Shown here piece after piece: positions 28,598 to 37,069 of a DNA stretch of 64,000 nucleotides. Position 1 is the first letter of the stretch, and the number at the start of each line of letters is the position of its first letter. The DNA is taken from the NCBI RefSeq assembly GCF_001543105.1, contig NZ_CP014159.1, forward strand, positions 1,570,921 through 1,634,920. Reading direction: 5' to 3'. The position numbers were made by a program, and so were the translations under genes. Below the pieces are notes generated by a model. That model was given only the letters and a program-made list of their open reading frames with translations, made no database searches and was not told where the DNA came from. This DNA comes from Aerococcus christensenii. Lineage in GTDB: Bacteria > Bacillota > Bacilli > Lactobacillales > Aerococcaceae.

Positions 28598-29351
28598 GCG
28601 GATTGTCAAAATTTATCAGTTTATCAATGAAAGATTTGCTTTTAAGAGAAATTCCCACATATTCCTGATAAAGACTATCGATCGCTTGTCGAATCTCTCG
28701 CTTAGTCTTTCCATTCAAAGAGATACTTTGAATGGCTTCATAATCTAATTGACTAAATATCCGAATAAAATGTGCCGCTCGCGCAGACCAATGCGAACGC
28801 TTGGGATCCCTCGAGAAATGGTCTTGGCAGATAAGACCGTCATACCTCACAGAGTAATCAAAAATACCTTGATCCTTTTGGCAAAATACACAAGACTTTA
28901 AGTGCGGATCCACGCCAAATTTAGGAAGAAGTTGAACTTCCAAAATATTGGCAATGACCATCGAATCGTTCCCTTCTTCTATCTTCTCCAGGGCTTGCCA
29001 CAGCTTATCGAATAAGCCTTCATCCACCTCTCCCTCTTCTAAGCTCACATCTACCAAATGGGCAAGATAGCTGGCATAAGCATTTGCTTCGATGTCTACT
29101 TGAACCTGCTTGGGAAAATAGCAGGTTTTCACTTCATTCAAAAAAGAAAAACCGTGCGCGTTGATTTGGCCAATATAAGTCGCTCTAGCCATGGGGAAAC
29201 ACGCCCGTTTCAAAAAATGATTGGGGCTTTTTAGATTTTTTACAAAAAACATACGTTTTCCCTTCGAACGCGTAAAAATTTTAAGGAGAGCGTCCCGGTC
29301 CTTATAGGGACGTTGAAAAAGCACGATACCTAAAAATTCCACGGGTTCCAT
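28569..29351 (-). CDS. recO: DNA repair protein RecO
   Basis: A recombination mediator (260 residues) that works with RecR to load RecA on SSB-coated DNA. The N-terminal OB fold (GIVLFQRPYKDRDALLKIFT) and the middle zinc-finger-like pair (CVFC near residue 151, followed by a CQDH element) are typical of RecO. It sits 26 nt downstream of era, the usual order. The last codons contain the glyQS promoter. Confidence 0.9.
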   Translation of the reverse strand: MEPVEFLGIVLFQRPYKDRDALLKIFTRSKGKRMFFVKNLKSPNHFLKRACFPMARATYIGQINAHGFSFLNEVKTCYFPKQVQVDIEANAYASYLAHLVDVSLEEGEVDEGLFDKLWQALEKIEEGNDSMVIANILEVQLLPKFGVDPHLKSCVFCQKDQGIFDYSVRYDGLICQDHFSRDPKRSHWSARAAHFIRIFSQLDYEAIQSISLNGKTKREIRQAIDSLYQEYVGISLKSKSFIDKLINFDNPLDDSYSSKV

Positions 29352-29377
29352 ACGTCTCTCCTTCTATTCCTTAAAGG

Positions 29378-30289
29378 CTAATAATCAGATTTAGGCTTAT
29401 AACCAAAGTCATTCAGTAAGCGATTATTATCTCGCCAATTTTTCTCTACTTTTACCCAAAGTTCCAAATAGGCTTTAGCGCCTAGCATGGTTTCAATTTC
29501 TCTTCGAGCATTGGAACCAATTTTTTTCAACATAGCCCCATTCTTACCGATAATGATTCTCTTTTGACTCTTTCTCTCAACGATAATATTAGCGTAAACA
29601 TGAACTTTATCAAACTCATCCTTTTGCATCTTATCAACTGTTACTGCTACAGAATGCGGCACTTCATCGCGAGTCAGTTTTAAAATTTGCTCACGAATCA
29701 TTTCAGAAACAACAAAATATTCCGGATGATCCGTCACTTGATCTTCTGGATAATATTGCGGACCTTCTGGCATATAAGAAACTAATTGATCAATTAACTC
29801 CTCAACACCCTCTCGCTTCAAAGCGGAAATCGGTAAAATAGCCGAAAAACTTTCAGGATGGGGAATAGATTGAAGAAATTCAGCTAAGTCTTCTTTACTT
29901 ACTTGATCGATTTTATTAATTGCCAAAATTTTAGGTGTTTGGTAATCTTTCAACTTCTCCATAACGAAGCGATCGCCAGGTCCAATCTTATCTGTCACAT
30001 TGACTAGCATCAAGATGACTTCCACTTCTTCTAAAGCAGAGTAGGCGGACTTCACCATATATTCTCCCAATTCGTGCTTGGGTTTATGAATTCCCGGTGT
30101 ATCAATAAATATTAATTGTTCGTTTTCTGTCGTATAGATCGCATGAATCTTATTGCGAGTGGTTTGGGCCTTATCACTCATAATAGCAATTTTTTGTCCG
30201 ATAATCTTGTTCATAAGGGTTGATTTTCCAACATTTGGTCGTCCAATAATAGCTACAAATCCAGAATGATAATGATTCGTTAAATTCAA
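29378..30289 (-). CDS. era: GTPase Era
   Basis: A 16S rRNA-binding GTPase for 30S assembly (303 residues). G motifs are [13 protein letters not shown] near residue 17, DTPGIHKP near 63 and NKIDQV near 125. The C-terminal KH domain ([20 protein letters not shown]) binds the 3' end of 16S rRNA. It lies between the dgkA-like gene and recO in the conserved phoH-ybeY-dgkA-era-recO order. Confidence 0.95.
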   Translation of the reverse strand: MNLTNHYHSGFVAIIGRPNVGKSTLMNKIIGQKIAIMSDKAQTTRNKIHAIYTTENEQLIFIDTPGIHKPKHELGEYMVKSAYSALEEVEVILMLVNVTDKIGPGDRFVMEKLKDYQTPKILAINKIDQVSKEDLAEFLQSIPHPESFSAILPISALKREGVEELIDQLVSYMPEGPQYYPEDQVTDHPEYFVVSEMIREQILKLTRDEVPHSVAVTVDKMQKDEFDKVHVYANIIVERKSQKRIIIGKNGAMLKKIGSNARREIETMLGAKAYLELWVKVEKNWRDNNRLLNDFGYKPKSDY

Positions 30290-30302
30290 AGTGTCTTCCT
30301 TT

Positions 30303-30734
30303 CTAAAACAGCCAGTTCAATAAATAAGGAATAAAGATAATTCCACCAATAACCACAGAAAAAACTGCCGTCAAAAAAACCGTCCCTGCCGCAATATCTT
30401 TTACTCGTTTGGCAATCAGGGAGTAGTGGTTATCTGTCACCAGATCCACTAACCATTCCACACATGTATTTGCCAATTCTGCTGCTAATACCATTAAACA
30501 ACATAAAAGCAAAATCACCCATTCCACCCGTGAAACGCCAAAAAAGAAGGCACAGAGAATCACAAGGCCCATCATCACTGACTGGAAGCGAATATTTCGC
30601 TCCTGCTTAAAGGCAAAAAACAAACCTTCTAGAGCATAGCCAATAGATTCTCGATAAGAATGCGTCTTGAAGGAGCGACGTGCAGAAGAAGTGACTGCTT
30701 TTAGAGGCTTATTCTCTTTTAAGTCCATAGGCAT
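30303..30734 (-). CDS. dgkA: Diacylglycerol kinase family protein (probable undecaprenol kinase)
   Basis: A small integral membrane protein (143 residues) with three hydrophobic helices and the DgkA signature [15 protein letters not shown] near residue 85 (Glu-x2-Asn-Thr-x2-Glu). In Gram-positive bacteria the family phosphorylates undecaprenol rather than diacylglycerol, refilling the lipid carrier pool for wall synthesis. The N-terminal 35 residues are basic and cytoplasmic, longer than in E. coli DgkA. It overlaps the end of ybeY by 26 nt and has no clear ribosome binding site, so translation is probably coupled. The start may be 30734 or 30728. Confidence 0.88.
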   Translation of the reverse strand: MPMDLKENKPLKAVTSSARRSFKTHSYRESIGYALEGLFFAFKQERNIRFQSVMMGLVILCAFFFGVSRVEWVILLLCCLMVLAAELANTCVEWLVDLVTDNHYSLIAKRVKDIAAGTVFLTAVFSVVIGGIIFIPYLLNWLF

Positions 30735-31185
30735 CTAAAATTTCACGTTGTAAGCCAAACATCACCTTCTCATCTTCCGGTTCCATATGGTCATAGCCGT
30801 TGAGGTGAAGGAAACCATGACAAGCTAAGAATCCTAACTCCCGTTCAAGGGAATGATTATATTCTTCGGCTTGTCTTTTGGCAGTATCTAATGAAATCAA
30901 TAAGTCTCCTAATTCATAAGGAAGATCCTCTGGCCACTCCTTGATCTCTTCTTCATCAGGACTTTCATCATTAATAGCAAAAGAGATCACATCTGTTGGG
31001 CGGTCAAAACCTCGATAATCCCGATTGATGATATGAATTTCTTCATCATCAACAATCGTACAAGACATCTCAATTTCTCCCTTTAAATCTAACCGTTGAG
31101 CGGCGGTATCTAATACACCTTTTATAATTTTTTCTTGCTCTGGGGTAAGTCCCCCTGTTTTATCACAAAATAGAACAGATAACAC
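30709..31185 (-). CDS. ybeY: Endoribonuclease YbeY
   Basis: A zinc-dependent RNase for 16S rRNA 3' maturation and ribosome quality control (158 residues). The metal motif HGFLHLNGYDH (H-x3-H-x5-H) lies near residue 125. The conserved arginine-containing strand (NRDYRGFDRPTDVISFA) lies near residue 54. The gene follows phoH and overlaps dgkA, as in most Firmicutes. Confidence 0.93.
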   Translation of the reverse strand: MLSVLFCDKTGGLTPEQEKIIKGVLDTAAQRLDLKGEIEMSCTIVDDEEIHIINRDYRGFDRPTDVISFAINDESPDEEEIKEWPEDLPYELGDLLISLDTAKRQAEEYNHSLERELGFLACHGFLHLNGYDHMEPEDEKVMFGLQREILDAYGLKRE

Positions 31186-31215
31186 TGTCCTTACACCTCC
31201 TCAAAAATTCTTCCA

Positions 31216-32187
31216 TCAATGACTTGATGCTTGCTGTAAATCATAAGCCTTAATAATCGCCGATACTACTGGGTGACGAACCACATCACTAGCATCAAAA
31301 TAAACAAAATCAACAGCAGAAAGTCCCTTTAAAATTCTTTCTGCATCCTTTAAGCCGGAATGAACACCACTAGGCAAGTCAATTTGAGTCTTGTCGCCAT
31401 TGACAATCATTTTAGATCCAAAACCTAACCGCGTTAAAAACATCTTCATCTGGGCAGGGGTCGTATTTTGCGCCTCATCCAAAATAACAAAAGCATCTTC
31501 TAACGTTCTCCCTCTCATATAAGCGAGCGGAGCAATCTCAATAACGCCTCGTTCAATTAAGCGTTCTGTATGTTCAGATCCATAGATCGCATAGAGGGCA
31601 TCATAGACTGGCCTTAAATAAGGGTCTACTTTTTCTTTTAAATCTCCTGGTAAAAAACCTAAGCTTTCTCCTGCTTCCACAGCTGGCCGAGTCAAAATGA
31701 TTCGCTTGACCTGGCCTTTCTTAAGCTGAGAAACCGCCATCACCACTGCCAAAAAAGTCTTCCCTGTTCCTGCTGGTCCAATGCCAAAAGTAACCGAAGA
31801 TTTCTTGATGGTTTCTATATAACGAGACTGTCCCAAAGTTTTGGGGCGAATAATTTTACCATCATAGGTTTTCCCAATAGCTTGATCATAGAGATGTTCA
31901 AGCCCCTCAAGTTTTCCTTCTTCTGCCAAAGTTATGGCCGTTAGAACATCCCGTTCATCAAGAGGATGCCCCTTCTTTAAGATTCCTTCTAAGCCTTTCA
32001 AAATCGCCTGAATTTGATCAACTTGATCTTCACTCGCAATAATCTCCACTTGATCGCCCCGTGCATTGATGGCCGCTCCAAAATGTGTTTCTATGTTTTG
32101 AAGATAGTGGTCATGAATGCCGTATAATAAATCCGCATTCTCCGGATGTTCTAAGCGAAATCTTTTCGTGGAAAGTGGTTCACTCAA
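31216..32187 (-). CDS. phoH: PhoH-like ATPase
   Basis: A cytoplasmic ATPase (323 residues) of the PhoH family, linked to RNA metabolism by its constant partner YbeY. It has an N-terminal KH-like part, then Walker A GPAGTGKTFLAV near residue 126 and Walker B VILDEAQN near residue 222. The start is taken as a TTG at 32187 because GGGAGG lies about 10 nt before it. The longer frame from a TTG at 32229 has no binding site, and its upstream codons contain a TATACT promoter-like element. It is transcribed with ybeY, dgkA, era and recO. Confidence 0.9.
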   Translation of the reverse strand: MSEPLSTKRFRLEHPENADLLYGIHDHYLQNIETHFGAAINARGDQVEIIASEDQVDQIQAILKGLEGILKKGHPLDERDVLTAITLAEEGKLEGLEHLYDQAIGKTYDGKIIRPKTLGQSRYIETIKKSSVTFGIGPAGTGKTFLAVVMAVSQLKKGQVKRIILTRPAVEAGESLGFLPGDLKEKVDPYLRPVYDALYAIYGSEHTERLIERGVIEIAPLAYMRGRTLEDAFVILDEAQNTTPAQMKMFLTRLGFGSKMIVNGDKTQIDLPSGVHSGLKDAERILKGLSAVDFVYFDASDVVRHPVVSAIIKAYDLQQASSH

Positions 32188-32313
32188 ACGCCATCGTCCT
32201 CCCTTTTCTTTATAGTTATAGTATAGCAAATGATCAGCTAAAATTCGAGTCCTTCACAGAAGCTCTCCTATTTTCCGTTAAAAAGAGAATCAAAAGATAG
32301 CCTTCTCTTTACA

Positions 32314-32343
32314 CAAAAAAAGCTGGCTTTGGCCAGCTTTTTT
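32314..32343 (-). terminator. Terminator downstream of yqeY
   Basis: AAAAAAGCTGGCC and GGCCAGCTTTTTT-type arms (minus strand AAAAAGCTGGCCAAAGCCAG then CTTTTTTT) form a compact hairpin with a T-run, separating rpsU-yqeY from phoH. Confidence 0.85.
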
Positions 32344-32358
32344 AGCGATTATCTATTA

Positions 32359-32802
32359 TTAAGATAAGAGCGATTTAGCAATTTTTTGGATAGTAGAACC
32401 ATCTGCTTTGCCCTTTAAGGCTTTGACAGCGGCCCCCATCACCTTTCCAAAATCTTTCATGGATTGCGCTCCTACTTGGTCAATGACTTCTTTGAGAGCA
32501 ACCGTGATTTCTTCTTCGGACAATTGTTTAGGAAGATAAGTTTCCACAATAGCAATCTCCTTAGCAGTCTCATCGGCTAAATCGTCCCGTCCTGCTTCAC
32601 GAAATTCTGCAACAGAATCTTTCCGTTGCTTAAGTTCTCGTGAAAGAATCGTTAATTCTTCTTCTTCCGTTAACGTTTCACCTTTGTCGATTTCAGCTTT
32701 TTGCAAAGCGCCCTTCAACATACGGATAACGGATAAACGAAACTTATCTTTAGCTTTCATGGCTTCTTTTATCTCTTGATTGATTTGATCAATTGCTGCC
32801 AT
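32359..32802 (-). CDS. yqeY: GatB/YqeY domain protein
   Basis: A 147-residue protein of the YqeY family, related to the tail domain of GatB. The N-terminal helical part (INQEIKEAMKAKDKFRLSVI) and the C-terminal helical domain (LSEEEITVALKEVI ... MKDFGKVMGAAVKALKG) match the family. The biochemical role is unclear; a tRNA-related function is inferred from the GatB resemblance. AGGAGGCG precedes the ATG. It lies directly downstream of rpsU, an arrangement conserved in Firmicutes. Confidence 0.9.
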   Translation of the reverse strand: MAAIDQINQEIKEAMKAKDKFRLSVIRMLKGALQKAEIDKGETLTEEEELTILSRELKQRKDSVAEFREAGRDDLADETAKEIAIVETYLPKQLSEEEITVALKEVIDQVGAQSMKDFGKVMGAAVKALKGKADGSTIQKIAKSLLS

Positions 32803-32860
32803 GAGGCGCCTCCTATCTCTTATTAACTACGATGCACGCCAATCATTCATACTTACGCTA

Positions 32861-33034
32861 TTAATATTTACGTTTACGAGCAGCTTCCGATTTTTTCTTC
32901 CGGCGAACTGATGGTTTTTCATAATATTCACGTTTACGTGCTTCACGTAAAGTACCTGATTTTGAAACCGAACGTTTGAAACGACGAAGAGCGTCATCAA
33001 TAGATTCGTTTTTACGAACTACAGTTTTTGACAT
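32861..33034 (-). CDS. rpsU: 30S ribosomal protein S21
   Basis: A 57-residue basic ribosomal protein beginning [20 protein letters not shown] and ending in the usual Arg/Lys-rich tail ([13 protein letters not shown]). The start at 33034 follows GGGAGGGGAAAG; an 11-codon upstream extension is not needed. It leads the rpsU-yqeY unit from a strong promoter with a leader hairpin. Confidence 0.95.
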   Translation of the reverse strand: MSKTVVRKNESIDDALRRFKRSVSKSGTLREARKREYYEKPSVRRKKKSEAARKRKY

Positions 33035-33066
33035 GAACTTTCCCTCCCCTCGTTGCATCCTTAGCA

Positions 33067-33100
33067 TTTCTCGTCACCCAAAGAATCCTTTGGTGAGAAA
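33067..33100 (-). promoter_or_regulatory. Hairpin in the rpsU 5' leader
   Basis: An inverted repeat (on the plus strand TTTCTCGTCACCCAAAG ... CTTTGGTGAGAAA) folds into a stem with a short GATT-type loop, between the rpsU promoter and its ribosome binding site. It has no T-run, so it is not a terminator. It may be a regulatory leader of a ribosomal protein gene; that is inference. Confidence 0.45.
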
Positions 33101-33112
33101 TGTACAAAGAAA

Positions 33113-33141
33113 ATTATACCTAAGTTTAATGAAGCCGTCAA
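33113..33141 (-). promoter_or_regulatory. Strong sigma-A promoter of rpsU
   Basis: On the minus strand TTGACG (33136-33141) and a consensus TATAAT (33113-33118) are 17 nt apart. Confidence 0.8.
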
Positions 33142-33388
33142 TCATTCTTTCTCATTTTCCCTTTGAAAATTTGCTGGATAAGCGAATCACTTTCCCAATT
33201 TTTCTGACTTCTTCACTCATTATTCTGGATTTTTTGACTCAACGTGAAGCAGCCGATTCTTATTCTATTTCTTTGAGAAATCTTTTTCCTTTAAAATTTA
33301 AGCAAAGTGGCTTATTATGAAAGGAGGCTCTTTAAAATAGGATATTTCTATAAAAATAAAGCCAATTGTATATGAAAGGGGAAAAAGC
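33142..33388. other. Intergenic region between rpsU promoter and kdgT
   Basis: The divergent region upstream of rpsU runs to the kdgT start at 33389 (gene-free stretch 33035-33388, 354 nt). Besides the rpsU promoter and leader hairpin I see no gene with a binding site. AAAGGGG at 33375-33381 is the kdgT ribosome binding site. Nothing else is supported. Confidence 0.4.
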
Positions 33389-34315
33389 ATGTACACTTTA
33401 ATGAAAAAAATTCCAGGCGGACTCTTACTTATTCCTATGTTAGTATCCGCCCTATTTTGTACTTTTTTACCACATTTTTTTGAAATAGGAGGAGCTACTG
33501 AAGCACTTTTCACTTCGAAAGGCCTTAATTATATCATAGGCTTCGCTTGCTTATGCTCAGGCGTTTCCTTGGATATTCGCCAAGTCTCTACTGTCCTCAA
33601 AAAAGAAGGCATGCTGATTCTTGTCAAAGCTTTGCTTAACATAGGATTAGGCTTACTTTTTATTCATATTTTTGGAATGAGAGGCGTCTTTGGCATCTCT
33701 GCTATTGCTTATATTGTTACGATTTGTTCCACTAATCCTTCCCTCTTCTTAGCTTTAGAAGAAGATTATGGCTCTCAGAATGATATGGCTGCTTTTGGAT
33801 TAATCGGTATTCTATGCACACCTGCCTATCCTCTCTTAGTATTTTCGCTCTCCCAAGCCACCACTATTAATTGGACTCCTATTATTTCTACCTTGATTCC
33901 AGTTCTTATTGGAGTTGTCATTGGGAATATAGATACCAAAATGAAAGACTTTCTTGCCCCTGGCGCAGCTCTTTCCTTACCTTTTATGGGATTTGCTTTT
34001 GGAGCGAATATTAACTTAATCGATGCTATCCAAGCAGGTCCTCAAGGATTCTTGTTAACACTGCTTTACTATATTCCTATGGTTCTTTTGATGGTAGGAT
34101 TTGAACGCTATCTCCTCAAAAAAGATGGCGTAACTTCTATTGCCATGTCCTCTATTGCAGGCATGTCTGTTTCAGTTCCCGTCCTCATTGGGCAAACTCT
34201 ACCAGTTTATCAGCCCCTCGTAGGGCCGGCAACTGCTCAAATTGCTTTTGGTGTTGTGATCTCATCGATATTGACTCCTATCTTAGCCCAAAAACTCTAC
34301 AAATTATCCCAATAA
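33389..34315 (+). CDS. kdgT: 2-keto-3-deoxygluconate permease (KdgT family)
   Basis: A polytopic membrane protein of 308 residues with about ten hydrophobic helices, matching the KdgT family of proton symporters for 2-keto-3-deoxygluconate. Typical segments are KKIPGGLLLIPMLVSALFCT at the N-terminus and FACLCSGVSLDIRQ near residue 54. A conserved stretch near residue 108 reads IAYIVTICSTNPSLFLALEE. No KDG kinase, aldolase or pectin/uronate gene is nearby, so the substrate is by family only. AAAGGGG lies 7 nt before the ATG. It ends at a bidirectional terminator. Confidence 0.85.
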   Translation: MYTLMKKIPGGLLLIPMLVSALFCTFLPHFFEIGGATEALFTSKGLNYIIGFACLCSGVSLDIRQVSTVLKKEGMLILVKALLNIGLGLLFIHIFGMRGVFGISAIAYIVTICSTNPSLFLALEEDYGSQNDMAAFGLIGILCTPAYPLLVFSLSQATTINWTPIISTLIPVLIGVVIGNIDTKMKDFLAPGAALSLPFMGFAFGANINLIDAIQAGPQGFLLTLLYYIPMVLLMVGFERYLLKKDGVTSIAMSSIAGMSVSVPVLIGQTLPVYQPLVGPATAQIAFGVVISSILTPILAQKLYKLSQ

Positions 34316-34323
34316 TTTAATCC

Positions 34324-34375
34324 AAAAAATCGCTAGATCCTCTCTTTCGTAGAGAATTTAATCTAGCGATTTTTT
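34324..34375. terminator. Bidirectional terminator between kdgT and the Fur-family gene
   Basis: AAAAAATCGCTAGAT and ATCTAGCGATTTTTT form a perfect 15-bp stem; an inner TCTCT/AGAGA hairpin is nested inside. Confidence 0.9.
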
Positions 34376-34403
34376 GATTCCACACTACTTTATGAAGTTT
34401 TTC

Positions 34404-34901
34404 TTATCTATTGTGTGAATGGGAACAAGAATCTTTTTTGCGACAATCATCGGGACACTTTCTCTTTTCAGCAGCTTTTTTTCGACAGTCTGGACACAGT
34501 CCGCGCAATTGAAAAACATGACTCTGAATGAGGTATCCTTCTAACTGTTCTTGATACTGACTAATATCTCCTAAACGAACAGGCACCGTCCCTCCACACG
34601 AGGTACAAATAAAGTGATGATGATGGCCAAGAATAGGATCACAATGTTGACGAAAGACCATTCCTCCATCAATTTCATTTTCTTCCAACAGTTCCAACTC
34701 TACAAACAAACGTAAATTCCGATAAACTGTATCAAAAGAAATAGAGGGATGATCCTTCGATAGGGTTTGCTGCACCTCTTTGGCACTTTTATAATGTAGA
34801 GGATCATCACTAAATACCGCCAACATATCCGCCCGACGCTTGGTGTACTTATAACCCAGTTCACTTAAATAGTTCATTGAAGCCTTTACAAAATCTACCA
34901 T
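34404..34901 (-). CDS. Fur-family transcriptional regulator (Zur/Fur-like) with Cys/His tail
   Basis: A metal-responsive repressor of 165 residues. The N-terminal winged helix covers about 10-85 (YKYTKRRADMLAVF, SISFDTVYRNLRLF). The dimerisation domain has the histidine cluster GHHHHFICTSCG near residue 91 and a second pair LRGLCPDCRKK near 135; the CxxC pairs form the structural zinc site. The HVFQLRGLCPDC ending resembles Zur/Fur rather than PerR, and zinc is my first guess for the metal. The last 20 residues (KCPDDCRKKDSCSHSHNR) are an unusual extra Cys/His-rich tail. It is divergent from the PPDK regulator gene. Confidence 0.85.
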   Translation of the reverse strand: MVDFVKASMNYLSELGYKYTKRRADMLAVFSDDPLHYKSAKEVQQTLSKDHPSISFDTVYRNLRLFVELELLEENEIDGGMVFRQHCDPILGHHHHFICTSCGGTVPVRLGDISQYQEQLEGYLIQSHVFQLRGLCPDCRKKAAEKRKCPDDCRKKDSCSHSHNR

Positions 34902-35012
34902 ACTTCTCTCTCCTCACCTTGCCCCATTATTATACAAAATTAATAGGTATTCGGCTAGTTTTAAATCAGAATATGGTATACTGAACAAGAATCTATGAAA
35001 AGAGGTGCTCAC

Positions 35013-35843
35013 ATGACCCAAAGATCTCATACTTCAGAATTCTATCTCATTTCTGATGCGGTCGGCCAACTAACGGTCGATCTCCTCAAAAGTGTCGCTG
35101 TTCAATTTCCAGGCATTAATATCAAAACCACTACCTATCCCTTTGTCCAACACGAAGATAACCTCCTCCCTATCTTAGAGAAAGCCAAACAGACAGGGGC
35201 TCACATTGTTGCGACCTTCGTCAAAAAGGAACTCGACCAATTAGCGAACGACTATTGTCAAAAGAACGGCATCTATTATAACAATGTCCTTCATCCTTTA
35301 ATCCAGTTAGTTAGTCACGATACGCAAACTTCTCCCGATCAAAAACCGGGTCAACGTCACCTACTCAATGACCAATACTACAAGCGAATCAGCGCCCTCG
35401 AATTTGCTGTTCAAAATGATGACGGACGTTATCCTGAACGCTTCAAAGAAGCTGATATTGTTCTCTTAGGAATATCTAGGACTTCTAAAACTCCCCTCTC
35501 TATCTTTCTTGCTTTTCAAGGTTACAAAGTGGCTAATCTACCTCTAGTCCCTGAAGCCAAGCTCCCTGAAGAAATCTTTCAAGTAGATACCAATAAATTG
35601 ATCGGGTTGACAAACGATATCGATATCTTAAATAAATTTAGGCGTGAGCGTATGCGATCATATGGAGTAGATGAAAAAGGACTTTACAGTGACGATAACC
35701 GCATCGAAAAGGAACTCCAATATGCCAATGACGTCTATGAACGCCTCCAATGCCCGATTATTAATGTAGCCGAGCGCTCCATCGAAGAAACCGCTACTCT
35801 TATTTTAATGTTCATGAACTACCTACCCACAAAAGGAAACTAA
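35013..35843 (+). CDS. Pyruvate, phosphate dikinase regulatory protein (DUF299 kinase/pyrophosphorylase)
   Basis: A bifunctional regulator (276 residues) of the PDRP family, which phosphorylates PPDK or PEP synthase with ADP and reverses this by phosphorolysis. The P-loop-like GISRTSKTPLSIFLA motif lies near residue 150. The N-terminal FYLISDAVGQLT and the C-terminal VAERSIEETATLILM are typical. The start at 35013 has AAGAGGTG upstream, with 6 extra codons if the ATG at 34995 is used. No ppdK or ppsA is in the window, so the target is not identified here. A TGGTATACT extended -10 lies just upstream. Confidence 0.88.
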   Translation: MTQRSHTSEFYLISDAVGQLTVDLLKSVAVQFPGINIKTTTYPFVQHEDNLLPILEKAKQTGAHIVATFVKKELDQLANDYCQKNGIYYNNVLHPLIQLVSHDTQTSPDQKPGQRHLLNDQYYKRISALEFAVQNDDGRYPERFKEADIVLLGISRTSKTPLSIFLAFQGYKVANLPLVPEAKLPEEIFQVDTNKLIGLTNDIDILNKFRRERMRSYGVDEKGLYSDDNRIEKELQYANDVYERLQCPIINVAERSIEETATLILMFMNYLPTKGN

Positions 35844-35853
35844 CTTTTCAATA

Positions 35854-35901
35854 AAACGCCCCCTGCCCGAATCTCCTAAAAGTTTCAGACAGGGGGTTTA
35901 T
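35854..35901 (+). terminator. Terminator after the PPDK regulatory protein gene
   Basis: A CCCCCTG arm and a CAGGGGG arm pair, with A-rich sequence before and TTTATTTATAT after. Confidence 0.75.
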
Positions 35902-35964
35902 TTATATATCACTCAATTAAAGGGTGATAGAAACTTTTTTCTATTAGGGACTAAACGATTTATT

Positions 35965-36255
35965 TCATACACTCAATAATAATCCAATCACTACCCAAAA
36001 ACTTACTAAGAAGAAAGAACCGAAGAAAAAGAGACTTTTCTTGCGACCAATGAAGCTTGCTAAAATCATCAAAGCTCCCATAGCTGGGATAATATAGTAA
36101 TTCATAAAAATCCCTAGGGGGCGTGGAATACCAAAAGTAGTGATCGAAATAAAATCCTTTTGCGGTAATATCCAGCAAATTATCCAAAGAAATAAACTCG
36201 CAAGTATCCATGCCTTGCTATATTTTTCAATTTTTGTTCGCACACTTTCTAACAT
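35965..36255 (-). CDS. Small membrane protein downstream of the phospholipase A2-like gene
   Basis: A protein of 96 residues with three or four hydrophobic segments (AWILASLFLWIICWILP, IPRPLGIFMNYYIIPAMGAL, MILASFIG, and FFFGSFFLVSFWVVIGLLL). I do not recognise a family. It starts 33 nt after the phospholipase-like gene on the same strand, so the two are probably co-transcribed. The ATG at 36255 has GGTGA 6 nt upstream; a GTG at 36267 is the alternative. A role in export of, or protection against, the secreted lipase is possible but unproven. Confidence 0.6.
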   Translation of the reverse strand: MLESVRTKIEKYSKAWILASLFLWIICWILPQKDFISITTFGIPRPLGIFMNYYIIPAMGALMILASFIGRKKSLFFFGSFFLVSFWVVIGLLLSV

Positions 36256-36288
36256 GTCATTCACCACATTTCTATTTGAAAATCGCTC

Positions 36289-36870
36289 CTAACAGCCCCA
36301 CTGACCTACCGAATCAAACCAAGCGATAATGGCTGCTGCCTTCCATAAAATGGATTCATCCATATAAGGCATATTTTCCTTCACGTATTCCACAAGTTCT
36401 CGATTACAGTCACAATTGGCTCCTGGCGAAAAAGGCTGGTAGCAGAGATCATGCCGTCGACAACCTTCATCCAAGATATCAATCGGCTCTTCTGTAAAAT
36501 CATTGCCGCTATGTCCAGGTCCACAATAATTCCCATGGAAAGGAATACTCATTCTTAAGAACCGAATCGCAGAAAATTTTCCTTCCGAATAATCTTCACT
36601 CAGTTGTTCAATTCCCATCCCGATCTTGATAGCAGTTGCTGAGACACCTTCCTTTTCTGCTCTTCCTAAATCAAAATAAAGGCGATGATTATCTTTGACT
36701 AAGTAAGAAACCGCTACATCCGCTTGCTGTTTTACATAGGTCCTCTGTTCAAGAGTAGATAAGACCCTTTTTTCCTTAGCATCTACATTATCTTGAGGCA
36801 TTTTCCAAGTAACAATACTTATAAAACTTAAAGCAAAAAGTAATCTCATTATTTTTTGTTTCCATTTCAT
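36289..36870 (-). CDS. Secreted phospholipase A2-like protein
   Basis: A 193-residue protein with a signal peptide-like N-terminus (MKWKQKIMRLLFALSFISIV) and a C-terminal domain carrying prokaryotic phospholipase A2 hallmarks. NYCGPGHSG near residue 118 resembles the calcium-binding loop, and CRRHDLCYQPF near residue 140 holds the catalytic His-Asp pair. Several further cysteines (NCDCNRE, and the terminal WGC) could form disulfides. The family cleaves the sn-2 ester of phospholipids outside the cell. The start at 36870 has GGAGG upstream, and a good promoter lies at 36927-36955. The enzyme activity is inferred from the motif pair; overall resemblance outside it is not verified. Confidence 0.78.
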   Translation of the reverse strand: MKWKQKIMRLLFALSFISIVTWKMPQDNVDAKEKRVLSTLEQRTYVKQQADVAVSYLVKDNHRLYFDLGRAEKEGVSATAIKIGMGIEQLSEDYSEGKFSAIRFLRMSIPFHGNYCGPGHSGNDFTEEPIDILDEGCRRHDLCYQPFSPGANCDCNRELVEYVKENMPYMDESILWKAAAIIAWFDSVGQWGC

Positions 36871-36926
36871 AGGGAATACCTCCATTCATCAATACAAGCT
36901 ACACCAAACGTTTCTATCACACTTTT

Positions 36927-36955
36927 AGAATATCTTGAAAGCGCTATCCAGTCAA
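36927..36955 (-). promoter_or_regulatory. Promoter of the phospholipase A2-like gene
   Basis: On the minus strand TTGACT (36950-36955) and TATTCT (36927-36932) are 17 nt apart, about 57 nt before the start codon. Confidence 0.6.
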
Positions 36956-37000
36956 TGGCCTTTTATATCTATTAAAAACTTTTATAAGCCTTTTTTAATA

Positions 37001-37044
37001 AAAAAACTACTTACTTCTTTTAATTAAAAGAAGCAAGTAGCCCT
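37001..37044 (-). terminator. Terminator downstream of the RDD-domain gene
   Basis: On the minus strand CTACTTGCTTCTTTT and AAAAGAAGTAAGTAG pair almost perfectly around an AATT loop, followed by seven T residues. Confidence 0.88.
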
Positions 37045-37069
37045 ATATCTTCCAATTTTATGAAACCTT

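Noticed and set aside
32976..33320. Plus-strand frame opposite rpsU and its leader
   Set aside because: It overlaps rpsU and its promoter on the other strand and has no binding site or protein-like composition.
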